Below are positions 7,653 through 15,093 of a stretch of DNA of 15,135 bases, piece by piece. The first letter of the stretch is position 1; every line of letters begins with the position of its first letter. The notes below the pieces were generated by a model, which worked only from the letters and a program-made list of their open reading frames with translations, made no database searches and was not told the DNA's origin. Source of the DNA: CAZART01 sp964487555 (GTDB lineage: Bacteria; Bacteroidota; Rhodothermia; Rhodothermales; VXPQ01); NCBI GenBank assembly GCA_964487555.1, contig CAZART010000120.1:1-15135 (forward strand), in the 5' to 3' direction. The position numbers and the translations under genes are program-made.

Positions 7653-7675
7653 ACGAAGAACGGCGACCGAACGAA

Positions 7676-10600
7676 TCACGCTTTCACTTCCAGCACTTCA
7701 TTGTCTGAGGCAGCGAGGCGGATGACGAACGCACTGCCCACGCCGCGCTCGCTCTCTACGACGACGTCGCCGTCGTGCATCTCGACGATCTGCTTCACGA
7801 TCGACAGACCCAGCCCGGTCGATGACTCGCCGCCGGTCGGCTTCGTCGACAGGCGCTGGAATTTCTGGAAGAGGCGTTCTTTATCCTCATCGGTCAGGCC
7901 CGGACCTTCATCCTTCACCTCGAAATCGACCATCTCGTTGGCGCGGCGCACCGTCACCCAGATTTCCTTGCCCGGCGGCGAATACTTGATCGCGTTCGAG
8001 ATGAGGTTTTCCATGGCCTCGGTCAGCCACTCGGCGCTGCCGTCTACCACAAACTGGTCGGCCCGCGGCACGTCGAAGACGATACGCTGGCCCTTTCGTT
8101 CGGCCTGTTTCCGGTTTGATTCGACGACACCCGAGGCCACGTTGGCCAGGTCGACGGGCTTCTTCTTGATCGTCAGCTGGCCGCTTTCGAGGGCCTCCGA
8201 TTCGAGAATCTGCGAGATGAGCTCGAACATTTGATTGGAAGATCGCTCGATGAGTCCGAGCATGTCCCCGACCTCTGAATCCGTGTCGATCTCGTCCTTG
8301 ATGAGATTCGCAAATTCGCGAATGTTGTTGAGCGGATTCTTCAAATCGTGCGCGGCGATGCGCAGCAATTGTGACTTTAGCTCGCTGGCCTCGGCCAACT
8401 CCACGTTTTTGAATTGAAGCACGTCGTTCAGCTCCTGCAGGTCCTTCTGCTGGCGACGCAGTGTGAGGAGGTTACGAGCGCGAGCAAACAGTTCTTCAGC
8501 GTTGAACGGCTTCGGCAGATAGTCGTCCGCACCGGCTTCAAGGCCCTCGATCTTGTCGTCGATGGCGGCCTTCGAAGTAACCAGAATGATCGGCGTCATG
8601 CTGATCGACTCGTCCGCACGCACGGCGCGGCAGAGGTCGTAGCCGGTCATCTTCGGCATCATCACGTCGCTGATGATGAGATCCGGATGATGCACTTTCG
8701 CCTTTTCGTACGCGTCCTGGCCGTTCTTCGCCGAGATGATCCGATACGAGCCGGTCAGACAGCTGATCATATATTCGCGGATGTCCGGGTTGTCGTCCGT
8801 CACGAGAACGAGCGCGCGGTCCTCAGACGGCGTGCCGACGAGGTGCTCACGCACCGCCCCGTCCCCGCTGATGAGGTCGGCGTCGTCCGCGGTGTCGTCT
8901 TTATAGGATGCGATATCAACCATCGAAGAGCCCTGCAGCGTGTAGCCAAGCTCTTCGTCGGCATCGGCGAACGGCTCGCCCGTATCCTCTCCGATCGGAA
9001 TGATGATGATGAACTCGGTGCCGCGGCCCAGTTCGCTTTCGACACGAATCGTTCCGCCGTGCAGCTCGACGAGTTCCTTAACGAGGGCAAGTCCGATGCC
9101 GGTGCCTTGCTGTACGTTGCTCGACGAGCCTTCCGCCTGGTGGAAACGATCGAAAATGTGCGGAAGATCGGCAGAAGGGATGCCGTCACCCGTGTCGGCG
9201 ACGCGCACTTCGACGCTGCCGTCGATGTTCGAAGGCTGCACGAGCACGCTGATGCGTCCGCCTTGCGGCGTGAACTTGATGGCGTTCGAAAGCAGATTGA
9301 AGAACACCTTTTCCATCGCCTCGGGATCAAACGTCGCGCCGAGCGACTCCTCCGGGGCATCGAAAACGAGGTCGATGCCGGCTTTCTCAGTGTAAGACGA
9401 AAAAGAGGTCGACACGCCGTGTACGAAACGCGCAAGGTCTAGCCGCTTCGCGTGCAGTTCCATGCGGCCCGATTCCAGCTTCGAAATGTCGAGCAGCTGG
9501 TTGATGAGCCGGAGCAGACGCCGCGCATTGCGCAGCATGATGGTCAGCTGGCCGTTCAGCACTTCCGGCACCGGACCGTACACGCCCGAGAGCGCGTTTT
9601 CGAGCGGACCGATGTTTAGCGTGAGCGGCGTCCGGAATTCGTGTGAGATGTTGCCGAAAAAGCGCGTCTTCACGCGATCGAGCTCGCGGAGCTGGTCCGC
9701 CTGCTCCTCGATGACGGATTTTGCCTCTTCAACTTTCTGCTTCTCTTCGCGCAGGTCTCTCGTCCGCTCACGGACCGTTTCTTCGAGCTCGCGTTGGCGA
9801 GCTTTCATCTGGCGGATGCGAACTTTGAAGATGACGACGCCCGCCAGGACGACGACGACGGCCATCAACAGATAAAACCAGGGAGTCTGGTAAAAAAACG
9901 GCTTCAGATAGAAACTGAACGTGGCCGGGCTATCGCTCCAGACGCCGTCGGCGTTGCGCGCCATCACCCGAAAGGTGTAATTCCCGGGCGGAAGATTCGT
10001 GTAGAAGGCCTGTCGTCGGCTGCCGGCTTCGATCCAGTCGGTGTCCAGCCCATCGAGCATGTATCGATAAATGACCTCCTCGCTGGCCATGTAGCTTAAT
10101 CCGATGAAGTCGATTTCGAGCTTGTTCTGACCGGGTTCGAGGGTGACGGTCGTATCGGTACGAACGAGGTGTTCGGACACGAGCACCTGCTCGATGAGGA
10201 CCTGCGGTGGTACGTCGTTGCGAGGGAGGCTTTTCGGATCGACGCGAACCACGCCTTTTGATGACACGAACCAAAGCCGCCCATCCCGATCCTTCCATCC
10301 CGCGGGCTGCGCGCCGCCATTGAATTCGTACGTCTTCAGACCGTCGGACTGATCGTAGGCTACGGACTCAAGTGCCGCTACCTGTCCGTCCAAAACCGAA
10401 TGCACGTCCGCCTTCCTCACGCGGAAAAGGCCGCGGTTGCTGCTCATCCACAAATTTCCTGAATCATCCTCCAATATGTGAAGGATGGTGTCGTTGAACA
10501 GGCCCTGATCAGCCGAGAGGGACTTCAGCTTTCCGTCCTTGAAACGCGTTAACCCCCCTTCGCGGGTCGCGATCCAGAGTACGCGGTCGGCGTCTCTGTA

Positions 10601-12148
10601 AATGGACGATACGTAGTCGTTTGGTAGGCCGTTTGCCGTCGTATAGGTCTCGATAACGACGCCGTTTTTGATCAGATTCAAGCCGCCGTTGTACGTGCCG
10701 ACCCACAGGTAATCGCGCGGACCTTCGGTGACGGCCGTTACGGAGTTATCCGTCAGTCCGTCTTCCGTGGTGTAGGTAACGAACTGTTTTCCGTCGAAGC
10801 GAACCAGGCCGGCGCGCCCTGCACCGAGCCAGAGATTTCCGCGGGCGTCTTCGTAAATCGTATAGACGCCGTTGCCCGGTAGGCCGTCGTCGTTTGTATA
10901 ATGACGAAGCGTTCCGTTTCGATAGCGGATCAAGCCCTGCCCCTGCGTGCCCAGCCAAACCGACCCGTCACTCGATCCGTAGACGCTGACCACGTTATCC
11001 GTGCCGAGACCGTCTTCAGACGTGAGCGTGGTGATCTTTCCGTTTCGAATGCGGCTTACACCGCCGCCCAGCATTCCGACCCACATGTCCCCGTCGGCAT
11101 CCTCATAGACGGAGTAGACACTGTTTCCGCCCAGACCCTCATCGATGGTGAACGTAGTGAACTTCCCGTCCTGAACGCGAAAGAGTCCGCCCCGGGATGT
11201 GCCGATCCAGAGGCTTCCCTCGACGTCCTCCTCGAGAGCGAGTACCGAGCTCAGCCCTTCGATGCCGTCAAAGCTCTCGAGACGGCCGTTGGCCAGGCGG
11301 CTCATACCTCCTTCCGTTCCGATCCACAAGGATCCCGCGGCATCCATCTCAAAGGCGCGAACGACGTTACTCGGCAGCCCGTCTTCGACCGCGTACGTGC
11401 GAAAGCTGTCGTCATTGACGACCACAAATCCGCCCTTCGTGCCAATCCAGACGGTGCCATCGGCGTCGCCGTCTATGCGGGTAATCTCATCGCTGGGAAG
11501 GCCGGAGTCAGTCGTATGCAACGAGAACTGACCGTCGTGATAGTTCATCACACCCGCATCGGTGGTGCCCAACCAAACCGTTCCGGAGGGGTCCTCGTAA
11601 AGGGAGGTAATATTGCTACTTGAAAGGCCGTTGGCTTCGTTCAATATCTGAATCGATGCCCCATCGATGAGGCTGACGCCGTTATCGAATGTAGCGGCCC
11701 AGATGCGTCCGCGGCGGTCTTCGAGAATGGCCGTGATGTTGTTGCCCGCCAGACCTTCGTCCGACGTTAGCGTCTCGAACCGCCCGTTGCGGTATCGCGT
11801 GAGCCCGTCTACGGTACCGATCCAGAGCGTTCCATGGCTGTCTTCCGTGAGAGCCATGATCGTCTTGCTCTCAAGCCCGGTCTGATGTTTGTCGAAAATG
11901 GTGAAGTCGAAGCCGTCGAACCGGGCCAGCCCTTCCTGCGTGCCGAGCCAGATATATCCGTTCGCGCTTTGCAGCACGCTGGAAATGCGCTTCATAGGAA
12001 GCCCATGCTCGGTCGTCCACTGGTCGATCCGATACTGCGTGAGGGTTTTCGATGGATCGAGTTTGACCGTAGGCTGCGCCCACACCTCCGGCTGGTTGCC
12101 GGTGGCTAGAACGAGAAGGACCAATATGATGGCGCGGATGATACGCAT
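7676..12148 (-). CDS. Hybrid two-component sensor: 14-blade Reg_prop/Y_Y_Y periplasmic sensor, kinase, receiver, second kinase
   Basis: This 1490-residue protein has a signal peptide (cleavage probably after VWA, residue 24) and fourteen G-x-[LIV]-W-[LIV]-G-T type blades between residues 63 and 630, fitting two seven-bladed propellers. A Y_Y_Y domain (about 690-748) and one membrane helix (about 757-775) follow. The cytoplasmic part has a charged coiled coil (776-828), HisKA with H836 (ISHEFRTPL), HATPase with N955, DTGDGI (985-990) and GTGIGL (1015-1020), a receiver with D1118/D1119, phospho-acceptor D1161, T1191 and K1213, and then a second HisKA with H1267 (AAHDLKNPL) and HATPase with N1385, DEGPGL and GLGLSI. 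Classical proteins of this type end in an AraC-type HTH; none is seen here. The periplasmic half would sense a ligand such as a glycan. The gene is alone and convergent with the sugar operon. All catalytic residues look intact; the signal and output partner are unknown. Confidence 0.95.
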   Translation of the reverse strand: MRIIRAIILVLLVLATGNQPEVWAQPTVKLDPSKTLTQYRIDQWTTEHGLPMKRISSVLQSANGYIWLGTQEGLARFDGFDFTIFDKHQTGLESKTIMALTEDSHGTLWIGTVDGLTRYRNGRFETLTSDEGLAGNNITAILEDRRGRIWAATFDNGVSLIDGASIQILNEANGLSSSNITSLYEDPSGTVWLGTTDAGVMNYHDGQFSLHTTDSGLPSDEITRIDGDADGTVWIGTKGGFVVVNDDSFRTYAVEDGLPSNVVRAFEMDAAGSLWIGTEGGMSRLANGRLESFDGIEGLSSVLALEEDVEGSLWIGTSRGGLFRVQDGKFTTFTIDEGLGGNSVYSVYEDADGDMWVGMLGGGVSRIRNGKITTLTSEDGLGTDNVVSVYGSSDGSVWLGTQGQGLIRYRNGTLRHYTNDDGLPGNGVYTIYEDARGNLWLGAGRAGLVRFDGKQFVTYTTEDGLTDNSVTAVTEGPRDYLWVGTYNGGLNLIKNGVVIETYTTANGLPNDYVSSIYRDADRVLWIATREGGLTRFKDGKLKSLSADQGLFNDTILHILEDDSGNLWMSSNRGLFRVRKADVHSVLDGQVAALESVAYDQSDGLKTYEFNGGAQPAGWKDRDGRLWFVSSKGVVRVDPKSLPRNDVPPQVLIEQVLVSEHLVRTDTTVTLEPGQNKLEIDFIGLSYMASEEVIYRYMLDGLDTDWIEAGSRRQAFYTNLPPGNYTFRVMARNADGVWSDSPATFSFYLKPFFYQTPWFYLLMAVVVVLAGVVIFKVRIRQMKARQRELEETVRERTRDLREEKQKVEEAKSVIEEQADQLRELDRVKTRFFGNISHEFRTPLTLNIGPLENALSGVYGPVPEVLNGQLTIMLRNARRLLRLINQLLDISKLESGRMELHAKRLDLARFVHGVSTSFSSYTEKAGIDLVFDAPEESLGATFDPEAMEKVFFNLLSNAIKFTPQGGRISVLVQPSNIDGSVEVRVADTGDGIPSADLPHIFDRFHQAEGSSSNVQQGTGIGLALVKELVELHGGTIRVESELGRGTEFIIIIPIGEDTGEPFADADEELGYTLQGSSMVDIASYKDDTADDADLISGDGAVREHLVGTPSEDRALVLVTDDNPDIREYMISCLTGSYRIISAKNGQDAYEKAKVHHPDLIISDVMMPKMTGYDLCRAVRADESISMTPIILVTSKAAIDDKIEGLEAGADDYLPKPFNAEELFARARNLLTLRRQQKDLQELNDVLQFKNVELAEASELKSQLLRIAAHDLKNPLNNIREFANLIKDEIDTDSEVGDMLGLIERSSNQMFELISQILESEALESGQLTIKKKPVDLANVASGVVESNRKQAERKGQRIVFDVPRADQFVVDGSAEWLTEAMENLISNAIKYSPPGKEIWVTVRRANEMVDFEVKDEGPGLTDEDKERLFQKFQRLSTKPTGGESSTGLGLSIVKQIVEMHDGDVVVESERGVGSAFVIRLAASDNEVLEVKA

Positions 12149-12508
12149 TAGGCAGTGGAGGCGTTTATCCTCTTCCTGCGTCGGTATTTAATTTGAGTAG
12201 GTCGTTGGTTCCGTCGGCGGAATGCCTTTTTAGCGCGAAAGGAAATCAAAAGGCCTGCCATGAACCGAGCTTCCGCCGCATCAACACGTGAGGGTAATCC
12301 CTTTATTCTTGGATCGGCCCCAAACGGGCCTCCTTAAGGATGATCGTCCGACTATTTCTCGAGACAACAGGGTCATAGCACGGCGCCGTCCACCAGCGGA
12401 CAATCTTCAAATTCACTTTGAATGAATGGATCGTCATTCGACGTCCCGGCCGTTCGGCCACGAAGACGGAAAATATCTCCCTATTACATGTGACTCGTGG
12501 TTCGGCTC

Positions 12509-12570
12509 TGCCGGCAACGAGCACGGGGCGGCCACCAGCGAAGGATGCCGCCCCGAGCTCCGTACCGGCA
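12509..12570. ncRNA. Long interrupted hairpin in intergenic DNA (possible structured RNA)
   Basis: Three stacked inverted segments share one centre. TGCCGG (12509-12514) pairs with CCGGCA (12565-12570), GAGC (12519-12522) with GCTC (12557-12560), and CGGGGCGGC (12524-12532) with GCCGCCCCG (12547-12555). They are separated by a symmetric 4x4 internal loop and a single A/A mismatch, with a 14-base loop (12533-12546). That gives 19 pairs in a 62-base element. The strand is undecided, because the stem is perfect Watson-Crick either way. No T-run follows closely on either side, so it is not an obvious intrinsic terminator. It may be part of a small RNA, a leader element of the sensor-kinase transcript, or a REP-like repeat. 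Confidence 0.4.
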
Positions 12571-12650
12571 GATTCTTGCTCGGTACCCACACATGCTTAG
12601 TGTGTCCTTCGGCGTGCCGGACGTCGCTGGAGCCGATCCAGAACGTTTTC

Positions 12651-12688
12651 GACGTATGCCGTCACGCATGACGTATGCCGTTACACGT
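12651..12688. repeat. Two-copy 19-bp direct repeat
   Basis: GACGTATGCCGTCACGCAT (12651-12669) is followed at once by a related 19-base copy (12670-12688), identical over its first 12 bases and diverging afterwards. It lies in the gene-poor stretch between the protease terminator and the sensor-kinase start. Tandem spacing close to two helical turns would suit a protein binding site, but nothing else supports a regulatory role. Confidence 0.5.
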
Positions 12689-12852
12689 CGAGTATCGGGT
12701 CCGCTCCGTTCTCATTAATAGGAGGAGGATCCGTTTTTCTCGCGGACATCGACCTATTCTCACGTGCACGTTGTTACCTAGGACGAGGGGATCGTGCGGT
12801 CGGGCTCAAGTCAGATGTTCGTAGGAGCGGCTAGTAGAAGCGGGGTGCGGGC

Positions 12853-12896
12853 ATAAACAGACAAAGGCGGCCCCGGTGCTTTCACCGGGTCCGCCT
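12853..12896 (-). terminator. Rho-independent terminator of the S8 protease gene
   Basis: The 14-base arms at 12865-12878 and 12883-12896 form 13 pairs with one internal mismatch and a 4-base loop (AGGCGG-C-CCCGGTG against CACCGGG-T-CCGCCT on the + strand). On the - strand the stem is followed by TTTGTCTGTTT. It begins 26 bp downstream of the protease stop codon, the expected place for a terminator of that gene. Confidence 0.85.
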
Positions 12897-12921
12897 CCGA
12901 ACGTCCATGACTTTGTCCGTT

Positions 12922-14610
12922 CTAGTACCAGCTGCTCATCCAGACCGTCTTGTCCGTCGTTCCTGCCGGCACGCTTGAGACCTTGGCTTGGCCCGTGTTT
13001 CGGAGGGCCTCCGCCACGGCCGCCGACGACGCCGTCGGATTCTTCGACAGATACACGGCCACTGCACCTGCCACGAGGGCCGTCGACGAGGACGTGCCTG
13101 TCGTGGTCGTGTATTTCTCGGTCGTGCCCTCCAGGTCCGACGTCAGCGTCTCGATGTCCTCACCCGGGGCCAGAATGTCGACGACCGACCCGTAGTTCGA
13201 GAAGCTGGAGAAGGTGTATCCCTTTCCGTAGGAGCCCACCGTGATGGCCTCGACCGTGTGGCCCGGCGTGTAATACGAGGCATCCACACCGCCGTTGCCG
13301 GCCGCCACGACGACCACGATACCGGCGTTGCTTGCCGCGGCCACTGCTTCGTCGAGGGCGATGTAATCGGTGGTGCCGATATTAGCGCCCAGCGCCACAC
13401 TCGCCACGATGGGCGTCGAAGGATTCGCTTCCTTACGCTGGATCAGATACTCGAGCGCCGTAATGATGTAGGACGACTCGGCAAGCCCGTCATCCTGCAC
13501 GACCTTCATGCTGTAGACGTCTACGCCCGGAGCTATGCCTACGATGCCGTCGCTGTCGTTAATAGCGGATGCAAGAGCCGCGATGTGCGTTCCGTGGCCG
13601 TCCACGTCATCGCCGCCCGTGGTCATCGCTCCATTCGTAAAGTCGAGTCGGCCGGCCACGTTGATGTCGGCGTTATTGACACCCGAATCGATGTTGTAGA
13701 ACTCGACGCCGGTCACACTGCTCCCATTAGCGCCCATGTAATCCAGCGCCCAGGGTTCGATCTGCGTCTCGTTCGAGCTGTTCGCCTTTCCCGGACGGCG
13801 TGCGACCATCACGTCGGGCTCGACCCACGATACGGCAGGATGGTGTGAGAGGAATGCGATGAAGCTGTTGAGCATTCCGTCCGGCACGCCGGTGGCAAAT
13901 CCTTTGAAAATCTTATTGAAGTCCGCATAGCGCTCCAATAGCTCCCAGCGCTCCAACAGCTCCCAGCGCTCCAACAGCTCCCAGCGCTCGAGCAGCTCCT
14001 GCTCGGAGACGAGTCCCAGGAGCTTATCCTGCTCCCAGCGTTCGAGGAGTTCCTGCCGAACGAGGCCCCATCGCTCCAACAACTCCCAGCGCTCCAGCAG
14101 CTCGAACCGCTCCAGCAATTCCTGCCGGTCGATTGTCTCCCAACGCTCCAGGAGCTCTGACTTCGATAGCAGTTCCCAGCCTGTCAGCAATTCGCTGAGA
14201 TCCAGCAGCTCGTAACGCTCCAGCAGCTCATACCGCTCGAGAAGCTCCATGCGCTCCAGAAGTTCCATGCGCTCGAGCAGCTCGTAGCGTTCGAGCAGCT
14301 CCTGCGTCTCGAGTTCGGTCATCTCGTGCGTCTCTATAAGAAGGCCCGTCTCCGAGCCCGACTTACCGACCGAGCGGACCGCCTGATCCAGCAGGTTGGC
14401 ATGCCGAAGCTTCGACGGCGCATCCGGCGCCGAATCGACGAAGGACGGCGGCCGATCATTCTCGGCGTCGCCGAGTCCCGCGAAGTCGTCGGTGCAGCCC
14501 ACCAGCGACACGAGGGCCGCAAGTGTAAAAGCTACAAACGAATAGCAAACGCCCCGGCGCTGATCCAGGACGTTTAGCTGTCGAGTGTGATGTAAAATCG
14601 AAAGAATCAT
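12922..14610 (-). CDS. Subtilisin-like (S8) serine protease lipoprotein with hexapeptide-repeat propeptide
   Basis: This 562-residue protein starts with a lipoprotein signal: hydrophobic SFVAFTLAALVSLVGC with lipid-acceptor C39 and Thr at +2. An acidic/proline-rich linker follows, then about 125 residues of hexapeptide repeats (104-228). Next comes an I9-like propeptide end, FKGFATGV to HHPAVSWVEPDVMVARR (235-272), and a peptidase S8 domain. The triad is D308 (NIDSGV), H339 (GHGTH) and S507 (TTTGTSSSTA), with oxyanion N439 (AAGNGG). The Ser motif departs from the usual GTSMATP: Met and Ala become Ser and the Pro becomes Ala. No C-terminal sorting domain is present and the protein ends in SSWY. 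It is probably membrane-anchored and faces the periplasm or cell surface, processed from a zymogen. The start is supported by an AAAGGAA box 8 bases upstream. The gene is monocistronic with its own terminator. The natural substrate is unknown. Confidence 0.92.
   Translation of the reverse strand: MILSILHHTRQLNVLDQRRGVCYSFVAFTLAALVSLVGCTDDFAGLGDAENDRPPSFVDSAPDAPSKLRHANLLDQAVRSVGKSGSETGLLIETHEMTELETQELLERYELLERMELLERMELLERYELLERYELLDLSELLTGWELLSKSELLERWETIDRQELLERFELLERWELLERWGLVRQELLERWEQDKLLGLVSEQELLERWELLERWELLERWELLERYADFNKIFKGFATGVPDGMLNSFIAFLSHHPAVSWVEPDVMVARRPGKANSSNETQIEPWALDYMGANGSSVTGVEFYNIDSGVNNADINVAGRLDFTNGAMTTGGDDVDGHGTHIAALASAINDSDGIVGIAPGVDVYSMKVVQDDGLAESSYIITALEYLIQRKEANPSTPIVASVALGANIGTTDYIALDEAVAAASNAGIVVVVAAGNGGVDASYYTPGHTVEAITVGSYGKGYTFSSFSNYGSVVDILAPGEDIETLTSDLEGTTEKYTTTTGTSSSTALVAGAVAVYLSKNPTASSAAVAEALRNTGQAKVSSVPAGTTDKTVWMSSWY
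13927..14301 (-). repeat. 18-bp minisatellite coding ELLER-(Y/M/W/F) hexapeptides
   Basis: Within the protease, residues 104-228 consist of 18 hexapeptide-length units plus a 5-residue and a 12-residue irregular unit. Fourteen units contain exact ELLER. The sixth residue is mainly Tyr or Met in the N-terminal block and Trp in the C-terminal block; degenerate units include ELLDLS, ELLTGW, ELLSKS and ETIDRQ. The DNA unit is 18 bp, for example GAGCTGTTGGAGCGCTGG on the coding strand, and the last C-terminal copies (about 13927-13995) are almost identical, which points to recent slippage or homogenisation. The repeats stay in frame throughout, so length change by whole units would not break the protein. 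Confidence 0.95.
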
Positions 14611-14618
14611 GACGTGTA

Positions 14619-14625
14619 TTCCTTT
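14619..14625 (-). promoter_or_regulatory. Ribosome binding site of the S8 protease gene
   Basis: AAAGGAA on the - strand ends 8 bases before the ATG at 14610. It supports this start, even though the resulting lipoprotein signal has a rather long n-region of about 22 residues. The + strand operon genes show no comparable Shine-Dalgarno box. Confidence 0.6.
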
Positions 14626-15093
14626 AAAAACCGTATGGTGAGGAGCAAGTATTTTTATGGTCTAAGAGCCGTTGTTCGAGTATCGGGGCCTCAGGGCCTT
14701 TTTTTAATCGGCCGAACTACTGAAAAGCCGGGGTGCCATAACTGAATTCGAGTGGTTCATTCTGCGTAAATGGACTAGGTGAAAATGCCTATCAGATGCG
14801 GGTAAAGGGCCGAAGGACGAAGCTCTCCCTATCGTCCTCCGGCCTTTCTTCACCCCAGTGGCAAAATCACTTGCGCAGTGTATCGTCACCCTGTTTGCGC
14901 AATGAGCCACTCCGATATGTCCAGGTATCGGTCCGGTCCGGGAAGTGATTGGAAACTCCCCTGCGGCTATTCAGGTATCGCGCTCCGGGCACATTTTTAA
15001 ATAGGAGAAAGGGACGGAAATGGGGCGGAAGAACTGCCGTTTTCGCAGTCGGTACAAACACCTACCGCAAAGAGCCAACCGCGCTAAAACGAC
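14626..15093. other. Non-coding region upstream of the protease
   Basis: No reading frame here is supported by recognisable protein features; the short - strand frames lack a start context or family resemblance. The - strand promoter of the protease should lie in about 14626-14720 (an A/T-rich stretch is visible near 14650-14660), but no clear box pair can be chosen. A run of seven T follows a 4-bp GGCC stem at 14687-14705 on the + strand. A strong hairpin at 14808-14844 is listed separately. Confidence 0.5.
14800..14844 (-). terminator. Hairpin, probable - strand terminator or structured RNA
   Basis: The arms at 14808-14820 and 14832-14844 (13 bases each) pair at 12 positions. The single + strand A/C mismatch becomes a G-U wobble in - strand RNA, which suggests that the - strand transcript is the folded form. 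On the - strand the stem continues into CTTTACC, a short T-run; on the + strand TTTCTT follows, so bidirectional action is possible. The loop is 11 bases. No gene ending here is visible within the window, so it may serve transcripts entering from the right. Confidence 0.5.

Larger units (their letters stand above)
12149..12853. other. Gene-poor intergenic region upstream of the sensor kinase
   Basis: This stretch of about 700 bp holds no reading frame I can support. It must contain the - strand promoter of the sensor kinase near 12149-12260, but I could not pick a convincing promoter box or Shine-Dalgarno sequence. Visible structures include a short inverted repeat GCCTTTT/AAAAGGC (12224-12230 and 12248-12254), GGCCC/GGGCC (12316-12320 and 12326-12330) followed by the palindrome TCCTTAAGGA (12331-12340), the long interrupted hairpin at 12509-12570, a 5-bp stem ACACA/TGTGT (12589-12605), and a 19-bp direct repeat at 12651-12688. 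No tRNA or rRNA signature is seen. The density of inverted repeats suggests an RNA-level or mobile-element remnant, but no terminal repeats or transposase fragment are recognisable. Confidence 0.55.

Noticed and set aside
8414..9442. Long + strand open frame (342 codons), with further long + strand frames at 10901-11623, 7701-8234 and 9462-9875
   Set aside because: All lie antisense to the sensor kinase, whose - strand translation has continuous recognisable domains and catalytic motifs. The + strand frames are a by-product of GC-rich codon use and show no protein-family features.
12303..12590. - strand 95-codon frame between the sensor kinase and the protease
   Set aside because: It has no recognisable domain, signal or ribosome binding site, and its 5' part runs through the long hairpin at 12509-12570. 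A decayed gene cannot be excluded, but nothing supports a real one.
12710..12760. AGGAGGAGG-like box at about 12720-12728 as a ribosome binding site for a small + strand gene
   Set aside because: No ATG, GTG or TTG follows at suitable distance with an open frame of any length.
12300..12860. tRNA or other classical RNA gene in the gene-poor stretch
   Set aside because: No T-arm GGTTCGA-type box, acceptor pairing or CCA end was found on either strand by eye.
13927..14301. Regular repeats considered as a CRISPR array
   Set aside because: The 18-bp units are adjacent, without unique spacers, and are in frame within a protein-coding gene.
12780..14610. Subtilase considered as a type IX-secreted protein
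   Set aside because: There is no C-terminal sorting domain; the chain ends soon after the S8 domain, and the N-terminus is a lipoprotein signal.
14687..14705. GGCC stem plus seven T on the + strand as a terminator
   Set aside because: The stem is only four pairs and no + strand gene precedes it; the feature is too weak to list.
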